From: Telluribacter roseus
GTDB lineage: Bacteria > Bacteroidota > Bacteroidia > Cytophagales > Spirosomataceae
Direction of reading: 5' to 3'
Assembly: GCF_017355915.2 (NCBI RefSeq)
Contig: NZ_JAFEUV020000013.1
Span: forward strand, 62,001 to 126,000
DNA: 64,000 nt
The first letter of the stretch is position 1; every line of letters begins with the position of its first letter. The position numbers were made by a program, and so were the translations under genes. This document shows positions 7,210-16,809 of the stretch, in pieces. Under the pieces are notes generated by a model that searched no databases, had not been told where the DNA came from, and saw nothing but the letters and a program-made list of their open reading frames with translations.

Positions 7210-8565
7210 ATGTATCGATTATACCTCATCCTGCTCTGTCTACTTCCGGGAGGAATGGTCAGTGCCCAGAATTCACCCATTCTTGAAGCTTATATTCAGG
7301 AGGGTTTGCAGAATAACCTGTCGTTGCGGCAGGAGTCGCTTGAAATAGCGAAGGCTACGGAAAACATCCGACAGGCCAAAGCCCTGTTTTACCCGCGTAT
7401 TACCTTCGCGCCCACCTATTCCCTGGCGGCCGGTGGACGCAGGCTCCAGTTCCCGGTGGGCGACATGCTGAACCCGGTATATGCTACGCTCAATGCTCTT
7501 ACGGAAAGCAACAAGTTTCCCCAGATCGAAAACGTAGACGAGCAACTGGCGCCCAACAACTTTCATGATACCAAAGTAGCGGTACAGTATTCTATTTATA
7601 ATCCGGAGATACAGTACAACTACCTCATCCAGCAGAATCTTCTTACGGCTCAGGAGGCAAGGCGGAAAGTGGTGGAGAATGAACTGCGCTACGCCATTGA
7701 AGGGGCCTACTACCAGTACCTGCAAACGCTGGACGCTCTGCGCATTTTTGAGAACAGCCGCTCGGTACTAGGTGAGCTGGTACGGCTGAATCAGAAGCTG
7801 GTCAGTAATAATGTACAGACCAAGGACGCCATATTTGCAGCGGAGTACGAGGTAAGCAAGCTGGAACAGCAACGCGCCGAAGCCCGTAGAAACCACGAGG
7901 TAGCCAAAGCATACTTCAACTTCCTGTTGAATAAAGACCTGAAGTCGGACATACAGGTGGATGAAACCCTGACCGGGAAGGAACTACTCGTGACCGAATC
8001 ACTGAATCAACTATCGGAGCAGGCCGTGACCCGGCGGCAGGAACTGAAGCAGATCACCAGCTCCATCGAAGCCTCTCAAAATGCCGTACGACTCAATGAA
8101 AACGCTGCTCTGCGACCATCGGTATTTGTGGGTGGTAACGCTGGGTTCCAGGGCTTTGGGTACGAGTTTAAGGGACAAGGCTACGCGCTGGGGCAGGTAG
8201 GACTGCAGTGGGACCTCTTCAAAGGCTACGAGCGGAAGTCAAAGATACAGCAGGCCCGCATCCAGACTGACCTGCTCCGCACGAAGAAGCAGGAGGTAGA
8301 AAACCAGATTGAGCTGCAGGTGACGCAGGCCTACTATGACCTGAACACCACCGGCGAGAGCCTGCGCGCCGCTACCAGTGCCCGCAATAGCGCCGAACAG
8401 TACTTCAGACTCATCGACAGCCGCTACCGTAACGGCAACGTGCTGCTCATCGAATACGTAAAAGCCCAGAATGATGTACTGACGGCTCAACTTCAGCAGT
8501 CGCTGGCAAAGTACGACCTGCTCATCAAAAAGGCCATGCTGGGCAAAGTAACGGCCATGCCTTAG
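7210..8565 (+). CDS. TolC-family outer-membrane efflux channel
   Basis: 451 residues with an N-terminal signal peptide (MYRLYLILLCLLPGGMVSAQ). Two OEP repeats typical of TolC: long heptad-rich helices (for example LRQESLEIAKATENIRQAKA and NQIELQVTQAYYDLNTTGESLRAA) and amphipathic strands for the outer-membrane barrel. It forms the exit duct for a tripartite pump and docks to the adaptor encoded next (8636) and the RND pump at 10171. First gene of the operon, 17 bases after an operator palindrome. The start is the only ATG matching the signal peptide. Confidence 0.92.
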   Translation: MYRLYLILLCLLPGGMVSAQNSPILEAYIQEGLQNNLSLRQESLEIAKATENIRQAKALFYPRITFAPTYSLAAGGRRLQFPVGDMLNPVYATLNALTESNKFPQIENVDEQLAPNNFHDTKVAVQYSIYNPEIQYNYLIQQNLLTAQEARRKVVENELRYAIEGAYYQYLQTLDALRIFENSRSVLGELVRLNQKLVSNNVQTKDAIFAAEYEVSKLEQQRAEARRNHEVAKAYFNFLLNKDLKSDIQVDETLTGKELLVTESLNQLSEQAVTRRQELKQITSSIEASQNAVRLNENAALRPSVFVGGNAGFQGFGYEFKGQGYALGQVGLQWDLFKGYERKSKIQQARIQTDLLRTKKQEVENQIELQVTQAYYDLNTTGESLRAATSARNSAEQYFRLIDSRYRNGNVLLIEYVKAQNDVLTAQLQQSLAKYDLLIKKAMLGKVTAMP

Positions 8566-8635
8566 TCATACCCAGCACAGGAATAAACATACACACTAAG
8601 CTAATTACTAACACCTACCAACTAACAGCTAAACC

Positions 8636-9688
8636 ATGAAAACGACCATACAAGTATCCCTGCTGGCACTCGTGCTGCTGAGTACCAGCTGCGGTAAAGA
8701 AGAAGCCACCAAAGAATCTGCCCTGCCCGAAGAGGGGACTATCCCTGTACAACTAGCGGCTGTCGAAACAGCTGTCCGTACCGAGCCTATCCATGTATCG
8801 GGTACTGTCGCTTCAGAAGAGGAAGCCCGCCTCTCCTTCAAGATCGGAGGTATCGTGAGCCGTATCTACGTAAAAGAAGGGCAGCCCGTGCGCAAAGGCC
8901 AGTTGCTAGCCGTACTGGACCTGACCGAGATCAACGCGCAGGTAAGCCAGGCACAGTACGCCACCGAAAAAGCCGAACGTGACATGAAGCGCGTCCAGAA
9001 CATGCTGCGCGATACGGCCGCTACGCTCGAGCAGATGCAGAACGCAACTACGGGGCACGACCTGGCGCAGCAAAATTTAAAGATAGCCCGCTTCAACCAG
9101 GCCTACGCCCAGATCACTTCGCCCATTGACGGTACCGTTACCCGCAAGCTCATGAACGAGGGCGAACTGGCCTCTCCTGGTGCTCCGGCATTGCTGGTTT
9201 CATCAAATCGTAGTAATGACTGGGTGGTACGGGTAGGCGTGTCGGATAAAGACTGGGCACGGCTGAAAGTGGGAGACCGGGCTACTGTCCACCTGGACGC
9301 CTATCCTGACGATACTTTTAAGGCTACCGTGACCAAACTCGCTCAGGCCGCCGATCCGATGAACAAGCTCTACGAAATAGAAGTACGTATAGATCCTGCC
9401 GGTAAGCGCTTTGCCACCGGTCTCTTCGCCAAAGTAGACCTCACTCCCTCCCAGAGCCGCAGCTACACGGTAGTACCCGTCGAAGCCCTGGTGGAAGGCA
9501 ATGGCCGCGAAGGCTTTGTGTATGTCAATAACAGCGGTAAGGCCAAGCGGGTACCCGTTACCATTGGCTATCTGGATGGTGATAAAGTACTTGTTACGAA
9601 TGGGCTGGATGGTGTAAAGGAAGTGGTTACCGCTGGCAGTGCTTTCCTTACTGCTAATAGTTCTATTTTAGTGAAAAACGAAAAGTGA
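8636..9688 (+). CDS. RND efflux periplasmic adaptor (membrane fusion lipoprotein)
   Basis: 350 residues. Lipoprotein signal with lipobox LSTSC near residue 19. Then the biotinyl-lipoyl half-motif (FKIGGIVSRIYVKEGQPVRKGQLLAVLD), a coiled-coil hairpin (TEKAERDMKRVQNMLRDTAATLEQ), the second lipoyl half (YAQITSPIDGTVTRKLMNEGE) and a beta-barrel domain. This is the HlyD/AcrA order. It bridges the inner-membrane pump and TolC. The last residues (VKNEK) and stop codon are encoded inside the left arm of the inverted repeat that begins at 9671, suggesting that the 3' end was rebuilt by the insertion of the following element. Confidence 0.92.
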   Translation: MKTTIQVSLLALVLLSTSCGKEEATKESALPEEGTIPVQLAAVETAVRTEPIHVSGTVASEEEARLSFKIGGIVSRIYVKEGQPVRKGQLLAVLDLTEINAQVSQAQYATEKAERDMKRVQNMLRDTAATLEQMQNATTGHDLAQQNLKIARFNQAYAQITSPIDGTVTRKLMNEGELASPGAPALLVSSNRSNDWVVRVGVSDKDWARLKVGDRATVHLDAYPDDTFKATVTKLAQAADPMNKLYEIEVRIDPAGKRFATGLFAKVDLTPSQSRSYTVVPVEALVEGNGREGFVYVNNSGKAKRVPVTIGYLDGDKVLVTNGLDGVKEVVTAGSAFLTANSSILVKNEK

Positions 9689-10166
9689 ATAGTGAAAAAC
9701 GGTATTTGAAAACTACATGAACTATGGGTGAAGAGAAGGAGAGTATTATTCAGACGAAATCCTTTGCGTTTGCTATTCGGATTGTGAAGGTGAGCAAATG
9801 GCTGATTGAAAATCATAAAGCCTATGCGCTGGCTGACCAACTATTGCGGAGTGGGACATCCATTGGTGCTAATGTGGAAGAGGCAGAAGGAGGCTTTACC
9901 AAGAAAGATTTCAGTGCAAGAATTGGGATAGCTTATCGCGAAGCCCGTGAAACTCGATATTGGCTTAAACTGCTCTTCGCCACCGGCTACTTATCAGAGG
10001 AACAATACCAATCGCTCTACAATGATTGCCAGGAGCTAATTAAAATCTTGGCATCCATTCAAAAAACAACAAAGCAGAACTTAAACGACAACCGATGATG
10101 CTGCACAGCCTGCATTTCTATACAACATAAGCGGACGTTTTTCATTCATCATTTTTCACTTTTCAC
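9671..10166. mobile_element. IVS-like element: four-helix-bundle gene bounded by 30-base inverted repeats
   Basis: Left arm 9671-9700 begins GTGAAAAACGAAAAGTGAAT; right arm 10137-10166 ends TTTTTCACTTTTCAC. Aligning one arm with the reverse complement of the other gives 24 of 30 matching bases, with both outer ends conserved. The bounded segment (496 bases) contains only one gene and separates adaptor and pump genes of an otherwise continuous RND operon. This is inferred to be an inserted cassette; no transposase is present. Confidence 0.5.
9724..10098 (+). CDS. Four-helix-bundle protein (23S rRNA intervening-sequence family)
   Basis: 124 residues matching the S23/IVS family: KSFAFAIRIVKVSKWLI at the start, then the diagnostic LADQLLRSGTSIGANVEEA and FSARIGIAYREARETRYWLKLL, all helical. 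The family was first found in sequences inserted in 23S rRNA; homologues form pentameric four-helix bundles and their function is unknown. Here it interrupts an RND efflux operon rather than an rRNA gene, bounded by inverted repeats at 9671-9700 and 10137-10166. It is on the operon strand, so the efflux transcript must read through it. Confidence 0.9.
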   Translation: MGEEKESIIQTKSFAFAIRIVKVSKWLIENHKAYALADQLLRSGTSIGANVEEAEGGFTKKDFSARIGIAYREARETRYWLKLLFATGYLSEEQYQSLYNDCQELIKILASIQKTTKQNLNDNR

Positions 10167-10170
10167 TACA

Positions 10171-13100
10171 ATGCATATTGCTGAATTTTCCGTTAAAAAC
10201 TGGCAGTTCATGCTGGTGATGTTTATAGGGGTAGTGGCCCTGGGGCTCAACTCCCTCTTCAACATGCCCCGGGGCGAGGATCCCGAATTTTTTGCCCCTT
10301 CGTTTGCCGTTGTCTACGTTTATCCCGGTACCGATGCCCTCGATATGGAGGAGCTGGTCGTGGACAAGGTAGAGGAGCGCTTCAGTGCGCTCGACAATGT
10401 AAAAAGCATCAAGACCAGCATCGACGATGGTCTGGCGGTAGTAGTGGTGGAATACGAATACAAGGAAGACTCCGATGAGAAGTACCAGGAGATGGTCCGG
10501 GAGGTAGGAGCCCTGCAAAAGGAACTCCCGCAGGATATCTTCCGGACCGAGATTCGCCGCTTCTCGCCTACGGATGTAAATATTGTACAGGTCGCGCTTA
10601 TTTCAGAAACCGCTTCCGATAAGGAGATGGGCGACCAGGCGGATCGCCTCAAAAACGAACTGACCAAGGTAAAGAGCCTGAAGAACGTGGAGGACTGGGG
10701 CTATCCAGCCAATCAGGTGCGGGTGTCGCTCAATATCGAGAAGATGGCGCAGGAGGGCATACCGGTCAATCGGGTACTGGGGGCTCTGCAGGCTGAAAAT
10801 ACTACTATCCCCGGCGGGAGTATCCAGGCCGGAGCCCGCAAGTTCAACGTAAAAACTGCGAGCGACTACCGCTCACTGGATGAAATCCGTAACACCATCG
10901 TAGGTAGCAATGGGCAGAAGTCTATCTACCTACGCGATGTGGCTGAAGTAGACTACAATTACGAAGAACCTACCCACATCACCCGGCTGAACGGCCACCG
11001 CTCGGTACTGGTCACGGCGGCCCAGAAAGAAGGACAGAACATAGAGCAGGTAGGAGAAGCACTCAATCCGGTAATAGATCAATTTGCCAAAACGCTACCC
11101 GCCAACATCAAGCTCGTCAAGAATTTTGACCAGTCGGTAAGTGTGAGTAAGCGGCTGGGGCGCTTTGCCAAAGACTTTGCCATTGCGATTTTCCTGGTGG
11201 CGCTCACGCTGTTGCCGCTGGGCTTCCGGGCGGCAGTAGTAGTGATGATTTCCATTCCGCTGTCGCTGGCCATTGGTCTGGCTGCGATTGACTACCTGGG
11301 CTTTAGCATCAACCAGCTTAGTATTGTGGGGCTTATTGTAGCGCTGGGTATACTGGTGGATGACTCCATCGTGGTGGTGGAAAATATTGAGCGATGGATG
11401 CGCGATGGTACTCCCCGCCGGGAGGCCGCTGTGAAGGCTACCAAGCAGATTACGCTGGCCGTGATAGGCTGTACTGTTACGCTTATCCTGGCGTTCCTTC
11501 CGCTCAACTTCCTGCCCGAAGCCTCCGGTGATTTTATCCGCAGCCTGCCCATGGCCGTGACCATGACCATCCTGGCTTCAATGCTGGTGTCGCTGACCAT
11601 AGTACCCTTCCTGAGCAGCCGTCTGCTCAAAGCCGATCATAATCCCGAAGGGAACCTGTTCCTGCGCGCTCTGAAGAAGGTGATCAGTGGCTCGTACAGC
11701 CGCCTGCTGCACTGGTCGCTTCGGCACCCGATACCGACCTTACTGGTAGCGCTTGTCCTGTTTGTGGCTTCGCTGGGGCTAACCAAAGTGATTGGCTTTG
11801 GCCTGTTCCCTAAGTCCGAAAAGCCGATGTTTATGATTACGGTAGAGACACCGGACGGTACCGCCCTGACCGAAACCGACCGCATCGCCCGGTCTATTGA
11901 GGCCGAGCTCAAAAAAGTACCCGAAGTAAAATATGCCACTACTAACGTGGGCAAAGGTAACCCCCGCATCTACTACAACGTGATCCAGCGGTCCGAAGCA
12001 TCCAACTTCGCGGAGTTCTTTGTACAGCTGCACGAGGTGAGTCCAGCCGAAAAAGGGGAGGTGATAGACCAATTGCGGGAACGCTTTGCGGAGGTACCCA
12101 ATGCCAAAGTGGAGGTCAAAGACTTTGAGCAGGGGCCCGATACCGAAGCGCCCGTGGCCATCCGGATATTTGGCGAAGACCTCGAGAAGATGCGTGCCGT
12201 GGCAGCCGACGTGGAAGCTACCCTGCGCAGCACGCCCGGTACTATTTACGTCAAGAATCCGTTGGCCAACCGCAAGACCGATCTTCGTGTGACGGTCAAC
12301 AAGGAGAAGGCCGGTATGTTGGGTATACCTAGTGCCGATATCAACCGTACCATTCGTCTGGCGGTAGCGGGCCTAAACGTAGGTACCTTTACCGATACCA
12401 ATGGCGACGACTATGCCATTAACGTGACGCTACCCAAGGGCAAAGTAGCCGACCAAAACGCGCTGAACAAACTCTATGTCAACACCCTGACCGGTGCCTC
12501 CGTACCTCTGCGCCAGATTGCCGATGTACAGTTTGAGAGTGCTACCAACCAGATCCGTCACTACGACAAAGACCGCTACGTAACCGTGACTGCCTTCGTC
12601 AAAAATGGCCACTTGGTGGATAATGTATACGGTGAAGTACTCAAGAAACTGGATGAGTACAAGTTCCCCGAAGGATTCAGCTACGTAGCGGCTGGAGAGA
12701 TCGAAGCCCGTTCCAAGTCATTCGGTGGTCTGGGTACCATTATCCTGATTACGGCCTTTGGCTTTCTGGGGGTACTGGTCCTGGAATTTGGTACCTTCAA
12801 GAGCTCCCTTATAGTACTCTCCGTCATTCCGCTGGGTATGATCGGGGCACTGTCCGCCTTGTACCTGGTGGGGTACCCACTCTCATTCGTAGCCATCATC
12901 GGTCTGATTGCCCTGATCGGGATCGAAGTCAAGAACTCGATCCTGCTAGTGGATTTTACCAACCAGCTCAGGGCCGAGGGTGTACCGCTGATTGAGGCCA
13001 TCCAGCAGGCGGGTGAGATCAGATTTGTACCCATAGTACTTACCTCGCTAACCGCCATTGGAGGTTTGATTCCTCTGGCTGTTGAGGGTAACCCGCTCTA

Positions 13101-13254
13101 CTCACCCCTGGCGTGGGTACTGATCGGGGGATTGATCAGCTCCACGGTACTATCCCGCATCGTGACGCCGGTGCTCTACAAGCTACTCCCCCCGCAGGTA
13201 GAAAGCAAAGCCGAAGAAGTACCTCCGGTAGAGGAAGTACTGGAAATGGCGTAG
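10171..13254 (+). CDS. RND-family efflux pump permease (AcrB/HAE-like)
   Basis: 1027 residues, the usual RND length. N-terminal TM helix, large periplasmic loop, then the TM bundle with GILVDDSIVVVENIERW, which holds the proton-relay Asp pair in TM4, a second periplasmic loop and a second bundle ending ALIGIEVKNSILLVDFTN. It uses proton motive force to export substrates through the adaptor and TolC. The ATG is only four bases after the right inverted repeat of the inserted element. Hydrophobe versus metal specificity cannot be fixed. A terminator follows at 13266. Confidence 0.95.
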   Translation: MHIAEFSVKNWQFMLVMFIGVVALGLNSLFNMPRGEDPEFFAPSFAVVYVYPGTDALDMEELVVDKVEERFSALDNVKSIKTSIDDGLAVVVVEYEYKEDSDEKYQEMVREVGALQKELPQDIFRTEIRRFSPTDVNIVQVALISETASDKEMGDQADRLKNELTKVKSLKNVEDWGYPANQVRVSLNIEKMAQEGIPVNRVLGALQAENTTIPGGSIQAGARKFNVKTASDYRSLDEIRNTIVGSNGQKSIYLRDVAEVDYNYEEPTHITRLNGHRSVLVTAAQKEGQNIEQVGEALNPVIDQFAKTLPANIKLVKNFDQSVSVSKRLGRFAKDFAIAIFLVALTLLPLGFRAAVVVMISIPLSLAIGLAAIDYLGFSINQLSIVGLIVALGILVDDSIVVVENIERWMRDGTPRREAAVKATKQITLAVIGCTVTLILAFLPLNFLPEASGDFIRSLPMAVTMTILASMLVSLTIVPFLSSRLLKADHNPEGNLFLRALKKVISGSYSRLLHWSLRHPIPTLLVALVLFVASLGLTKVIGFGLFPKSEKPMFMITVETPDGTALTETDRIARSIEAELKKVPEVKYATTNVGKGNPRIYYNVIQRSEASNFAEFFVQLHEVSPAEKGEVIDQLRERFAEVPNAKVEVKDFEQGPDTEAPVAIRIFGEDLEKMRAVAADVEATLRSTPGTIYVKNPLANRKTDLRVTVNKEKAGMLGIPSADINRTIRLAVAGLNVGTFTDTNGDDYAINVTLPKGKVADQNALNKLYVNTLTGASVPLRQIADVQFESATNQIRHYDKDRYVTVTAFVKNGHLVDNVYGEVLKKLDEYKFPEGFSYVAAGEIEARSKSFGGLGTIILITAFGFLGVLVLEFGTFKSSLIVLSVIPLGMIGALSALYLVGYPLSFVAIIGLIALIGIEVKNSILLVDFTNQLRAEGVPLIEAIQQAGEIRFVPIVLTSLTAIGGLIPLAVEGNPLYSPLAWVLIGGLISSTVLSRIVTPVLYKLLPPQVESKAEEVPPVEEVLEMA

Positions 13255-13265
13255 ATTAATAATGA

Positions 13266-13291
13266 ACAGGCCCGGCTCCCGCCGGGCCTGT
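13266..13291. terminator. Terminator after the efflux operon
   Basis: An 11-bp perfect stem ACAGGCCCGGC with loop TCCC, followed by CTGTTTCC. It lies 11 bases after the RND stop, between convergent genes. The U tract is weak on the plus strand. Confidence 0.6.
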
Positions 13292-13343
13292 CTGTTTCCA
13301 AATAGTTAATAACTAGCGCTTAACAGCTAATCCCTAACACCTC

Positions 13344-14105
13344 CTATTCGTATATATCCTTTGTATCCGCCTGGGCCAGCTCTACCAGAAAGCCTCCAAT
13401 CTTCTGCGTTACGTCTTCAAAGTACCTCTTACCCTTTTCGGCGGTAGCTTTGCTGGGGTCACCTACGCCGGTATCGGCCGTTACCTGTGACCACTTCCGC
13501 TCAGCCCAAGCCCAGCCCTCGCGTAGCGCTTTTACCTTGAATTTCCGGGCACTGCCGTCACCGGCTTCTTCCAGGGGAAGTACCAGATCGGGGCGCAGGT
13601 GGAGCAGCAGGCTGGTTTCCATCTCGTCGGCGTGGTCGCCACTTTCTTCAAAGTACTGCTTCTTGTCCAGCACCTGAAACCACGAGCAGGTACAGATAAA
13701 CATATCGGGATATCGAACACCCAGCTCCCTGATCATGGTCTTGAAGTCGTTGCCGCCGTGGCTGTTCAGTAGGAGCAGCTTGTGGATGCCCTGCCGATCC
13801 AATACCTCTACGATATCTTTCAAGATGGCCAGCTGGGTACTGGGGTGCAGGTTCATGTCGAGCAGGATGTCCGTCTGGCCGGTATTAACGCCAAAGGGGA
13901 TCGTGGGCAGTACCATTACCTTGGCCCCCTGCTCCCAGGCTACCCGCGCCGCCTCGGCCGCTATGTGGTCGGCTTCGATGACGTCCGTGGCGTAGGGCAT
14001 GTGGTAGTTATGGGCTTCGGTAGCTCCCCAGGGCAGAATGGCTACTTCAATGGTGGTATCTTTTAGATCTTTCCAGTTGCTTTCGGCGAGTATGTATGGA
14101 CGCAT
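13344..14105 (-). CDS. Creatininase-family amidohydrolase
   Basis: 253 residues. Metal-ligand motifs of the creatininase fold are visible: LPWGATEAHNYHMPYATD near the N-terminus, LLLNSHGGND in the centre and SGDHADEMETSLLL later. The family includes creatinine amidohydrolase and enzymes acting on cyclic amides or formamides (MftE, ArfB). Here the substrate is unknown; creatinine is only one option. It is a single gene, convergent with the efflux operon and divergent from the ceramidase-like gene. Confidence 0.88.
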   Translation of the reverse strand: MRPYILAESNWKDLKDTTIEVAILPWGATEAHNYHMPYATDVIEADHIAAEAARVAWEQGAKVMVLPTIPFGVNTGQTDILLDMNLHPSTQLAILKDIVEVLDRQGIHKLLLLNSHGGNDFKTMIRELGVRYPDMFICTCSWFQVLDKKQYFEESGDHADEMETSLLLHLRPDLVLPLEEAGDGSARKFKVKALREGWAWAERKWSQVTADTGVGDPSKATAEKGKRYFEDVTQKIGGFLVELAQADTKDIYE

Positions 14106-14295
14106 TAGTATATAGTTTTACAGTAGAAAGCAGATCAGAGCCTAATTTTAATAGTCTGTACCGGAGGTAATCGGGTACAGCGAATGGGGTAAGTATACTT
14201 TATTTTAGGTAAACTACTCCTATATTTAAGCCCTAATGCGTAGAAACCATAGGTTTACGCGCCCAAGTAAGAGACTATTTATCTAACCCTACCAC

Positions 14296-15651
14296 ATGAA
14301 GTTTTTTAGATTCCTTCTTAGAGTTCTGGGAGCTTTAGGAATCGTATTGCTGATCATTATTCTTTTCATGGTTACTGTTGTTGACCGGTCACATTATAAA
14401 GAAGAGCCTTACTATCGGGAGTGGAAGCAGATCATAGCGCAGGCAAAAGTAGACACAGTGGCCCCGACCGGTCCCCTGCAGGTAGGCTGGGCTAAGGTCA
14501 ATATCACACCGGATCGGCCTACACCCATGGCGGGCTACGGCAACCGGCGTGGTAAGTCTTACGAATCTGTTCATGACTCGGTATACGTGCGGGCTATGGT
14601 ACTGGACAATGGCAGCACCCGGGCGGCTATGGTAGCGACCGATCTGCTGATTGTACCCCCGACGGTGGTGGAGCGGCTGAAAGCCAAGCTGGCGGCTACC
14701 GATATTTCCTTCGAACAAGTGTACCTGGGTGCCACGCATAGCCACAACAGCATCGGAGGGTGGGGAGATACTATTACCGGCGAGCTGTTTGCGGGAGAGT
14801 ATAACCCCCAAGTAGTAGAACGCATCGCTCAGGCTATATTTCAGGCTATATTACAGGCTCGTGATGCCATGAAGCCGGCTCAGATGACCTACCTGGAAAC
14901 CGTTGATACCCTGAACATCAGGAACCGGCTGGTAGGAAAGGAGGGTGGAGTAGACCCGGAGGTGCGTTCCATTCAGTTTACCACCCAGGAGGGGCAGAAG
15001 GCGATCCTGACCTCGTACGGCGCGCATTCAACGCTACTGGGCTCCGGTGTTATGGCTCTTTCGCGCGACTATCCGGGGGTACTGGTCGACTCCCTCGAGC
15101 GCGGCACGGCTAATTTTGCCATGTATATGGCCGGGGCGGTAGGCAGTATGGGACCGGTAGAGCGCGGAAAAGATGACTTTGAAGAAATGGTCAATCAGGC
15201 GGCCGGTGTACGTGCAGCCATTGCTTCGCCCGAGGCTGTGAAGGAGCCACAATCCAGCGCCATTATCCAGACCCTGACGCTGCCCCTGCCTTTGCGTGAG
15301 CCGTCTCCGCGTCTTACCAATATTTTCGTCCTGCGTCCGTGGGTGTTCAAGTGGGCCTTTGGTGACTATCCGGTATTTGTCAAAGCGCTGCGTATCGGCA
15401 ATGTACTGATGGTTGGAATGCCCTGTGACTTCTCGGGTGAACTGGTGGCCGAACTGGACGCCTACGCCAGGCAGAAGGGCCTGAATCTAATGGTCACTAG
15501 CTTTAACGGGGGCTATATCGGGTACATCACGCATGATAAGTACTTCAACCGGGATACCTATGAAACCGTGACCATGAGCTGGTACGGCCCCTATAACGGA
15601 GCGTACCTGCAGGAAGTAACCCGGGACATCGTGGATAAGGTGAAGAAGTAG
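14296..15651 (+). CDS. Neutral/alkaline ceramidase-like N-terminal domain hydrolase
   Basis: 451 residues. One N-terminal TM or uncleaved signal segment (LLRVLGALGIVLLIIILFMVTVV) places the enzyme in the periplasm. The ceramidase N-terminal domain is indicated by VGWAKVNITPDRPTPMAGYGNR, the metal-binding GATHSHNSIGGWGD, and SYGAHSTLLG further on. Full ceramidases are longer and have a C-terminal immunoglobulin-like domain; this protein is the short form, so amide hydrolysis of a sphingolipid-like substrate is plausible but unproven. Bacteroidota make sphingolipids, which supports the idea. A Gfo/Idh gene follows 45 bases downstream on the same strand. Confidence 0.82.
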   Translation: MKFFRFLLRVLGALGIVLLIIILFMVTVVDRSHYKEEPYYREWKQIIAQAKVDTVAPTGPLQVGWAKVNITPDRPTPMAGYGNRRGKSYESVHDSVYVRAMVLDNGSTRAAMVATDLLIVPPTVVERLKAKLAATDISFEQVYLGATHSHNSIGGWGDTITGELFAGEYNPQVVERIAQAIFQAILQARDAMKPAQMTYLETVDTLNIRNRLVGKEGGVDPEVRSIQFTTQEGQKAILTSYGAHSTLLGSGVMALSRDYPGVLVDSLERGTANFAMYMAGAVGSMGPVERGKDDFEEMVNQAAGVRAAIASPEAVKEPQSSAIIQTLTLPLPLREPSPRLTNIFVLRPWVFKWAFGDYPVFVKALRIGNVLMVGMPCDFSGELVAELDAYARQKGLNLMVTSFNGGYIGYITHDKYFNRDTYETVTMSWYGPYNGAYLQEVTRDIVDKVKK

Positions 15652-15696
15652 TAGTAAAGGCGGCGCGGTGTGCTTTTAGTTAAAAATCCTAAAACT

Positions 15697-16809
15697 ATGA
15701 GCACTTGTTTCAGCTTCTCTGTGAGAAGATTCTTTCTTCTGATCCTACTACTTGGTACACTTATGCCGGATACTTTTGCCCAACAGGCCGTACGGGTAGC
15801 CGTAGCGGGAATTAGCCACGGCCACGTCGGCTGGATATTCAACCGAAAGGAGAAAAAAGACATCCAGATCGTTGGTATCTACGAGACTAACAAGGCGCTG
15901 GTTGATAAGTTCGTCAAGCGGTACGGGCTGGACAGGAAGCTGTTTTACGATAACTTGGACCAGATGCTCACGGCTACTAAGCCCGAGGCCGTCACGGCCT
16001 TTGGCCCCATCAATGAGCACGTGCAGGTGGTTAGGGCGGCGGCTCCGCGCAAGGTACACGTCATGGTAGAGAAGCCCCTGGCTACTACGGTGGCCGATGC
16101 CCGCGAAATAGCCTCACTGGCCCGTCAGCACGGCATCAAGGTACTTACCAACTACGAGACCTCCTGGTACTCCAGCAATCAGCACGTGTATAAGCTGGCT
16201 CAGGAGGGAAAGCTGGGGCAGATCCGTAAGGTGATGGTCAACGACGGGCACCAGGGACCGCGCGAGATAGGCGTAAGCGATGAGTTTTTTAGTTGGCTTA
16301 CTGATCCGGTACAGAACGGCGGTGGCGCTCTGATTGACTTTGGGTGCTACGGAGCCAACCTCATGACCTGGCTCATGCAGGGCGAGCGCCCGCAGTCGGT
16401 AATGGCCGTTACCCACCAGAACAAACCCCACATCTATCCCAAAGTAGACGACGAGGCTACCATTATACTACAGTACCCCACCGCGCAGTGTATCATACAG
16501 GGATCGTGGAACTGGACCTTTGCCCGTAAGGACATGGAGGTATACGGTACCCAAGGCTACGCCGTAGCCATTGACCGTACCAACGTACGGCAGCGCCTTC
16601 AGGAGAAAGCACCCGAAGAAAAGCTGGCACTCTCACCGCGCCCTGCTCCTTTTGAAGATCCTTTCTCGGTGCTGGCCGAGGTAGTACGGGGGCGCCTGGT
16701 AATGGAAGCCAATGACCTGTACGAACTACCCATCAATGTGACCGTGGTGGAGATCCTGGATGCGGCCCGGGAGTCGGCCAAATCCGGTAAAGTGGTTACT
16801 CTAAAGTAG
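15697..16809 (+). CDS. Exported Gfo/Idh/MocA-family oxidoreductase
   Basis: 370 residues from ATG 15697; a GTG at 15670 extends the frame by nine residues but spoils the signal peptide. The leader (FFLLILLLGTLMPDTFAQQ) is Sec-type. The Rossmann N-terminus reads VRVAVAGISHGHVGWIF and the catalytic-Lys motif HVMVEKPLATT is present. The C-terminal alpha/beta domain includes GGGALIDFGCYGANL. Export of a nicotinamide-cofactor enzyme suggests a tightly bound cofactor, as in known periplasmic members. Substrate unknown. Probably co-transcribed with the ceramidase-like gene. Confidence 0.85.
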   Translation: MSTCFSFSVRRFFLLILLLGTLMPDTFAQQAVRVAVAGISHGHVGWIFNRKEKKDIQIVGIYETNKALVDKFVKRYGLDRKLFYDNLDQMLTATKPEAVTAFGPINEHVQVVRAAAPRKVHVMVEKPLATTVADAREIASLARQHGIKVLTNYETSWYSSNQHVYKLAQEGKLGQIRKVMVNDGHQGPREIGVSDEFFSWLTDPVQNGGGALIDFGCYGANLMTWLMQGERPQSVMAVTHQNKPHIYPKVDDEATIILQYPTAQCIIQGSWNWTFARKDMEVYGTQGYAVAIDRTNVRQRLQEKAPEEKLALSPRPAPFEDPFSVLAEVVRGRLVMEANDLYELPINVTVVEILDAARESAKSGKVVTLK

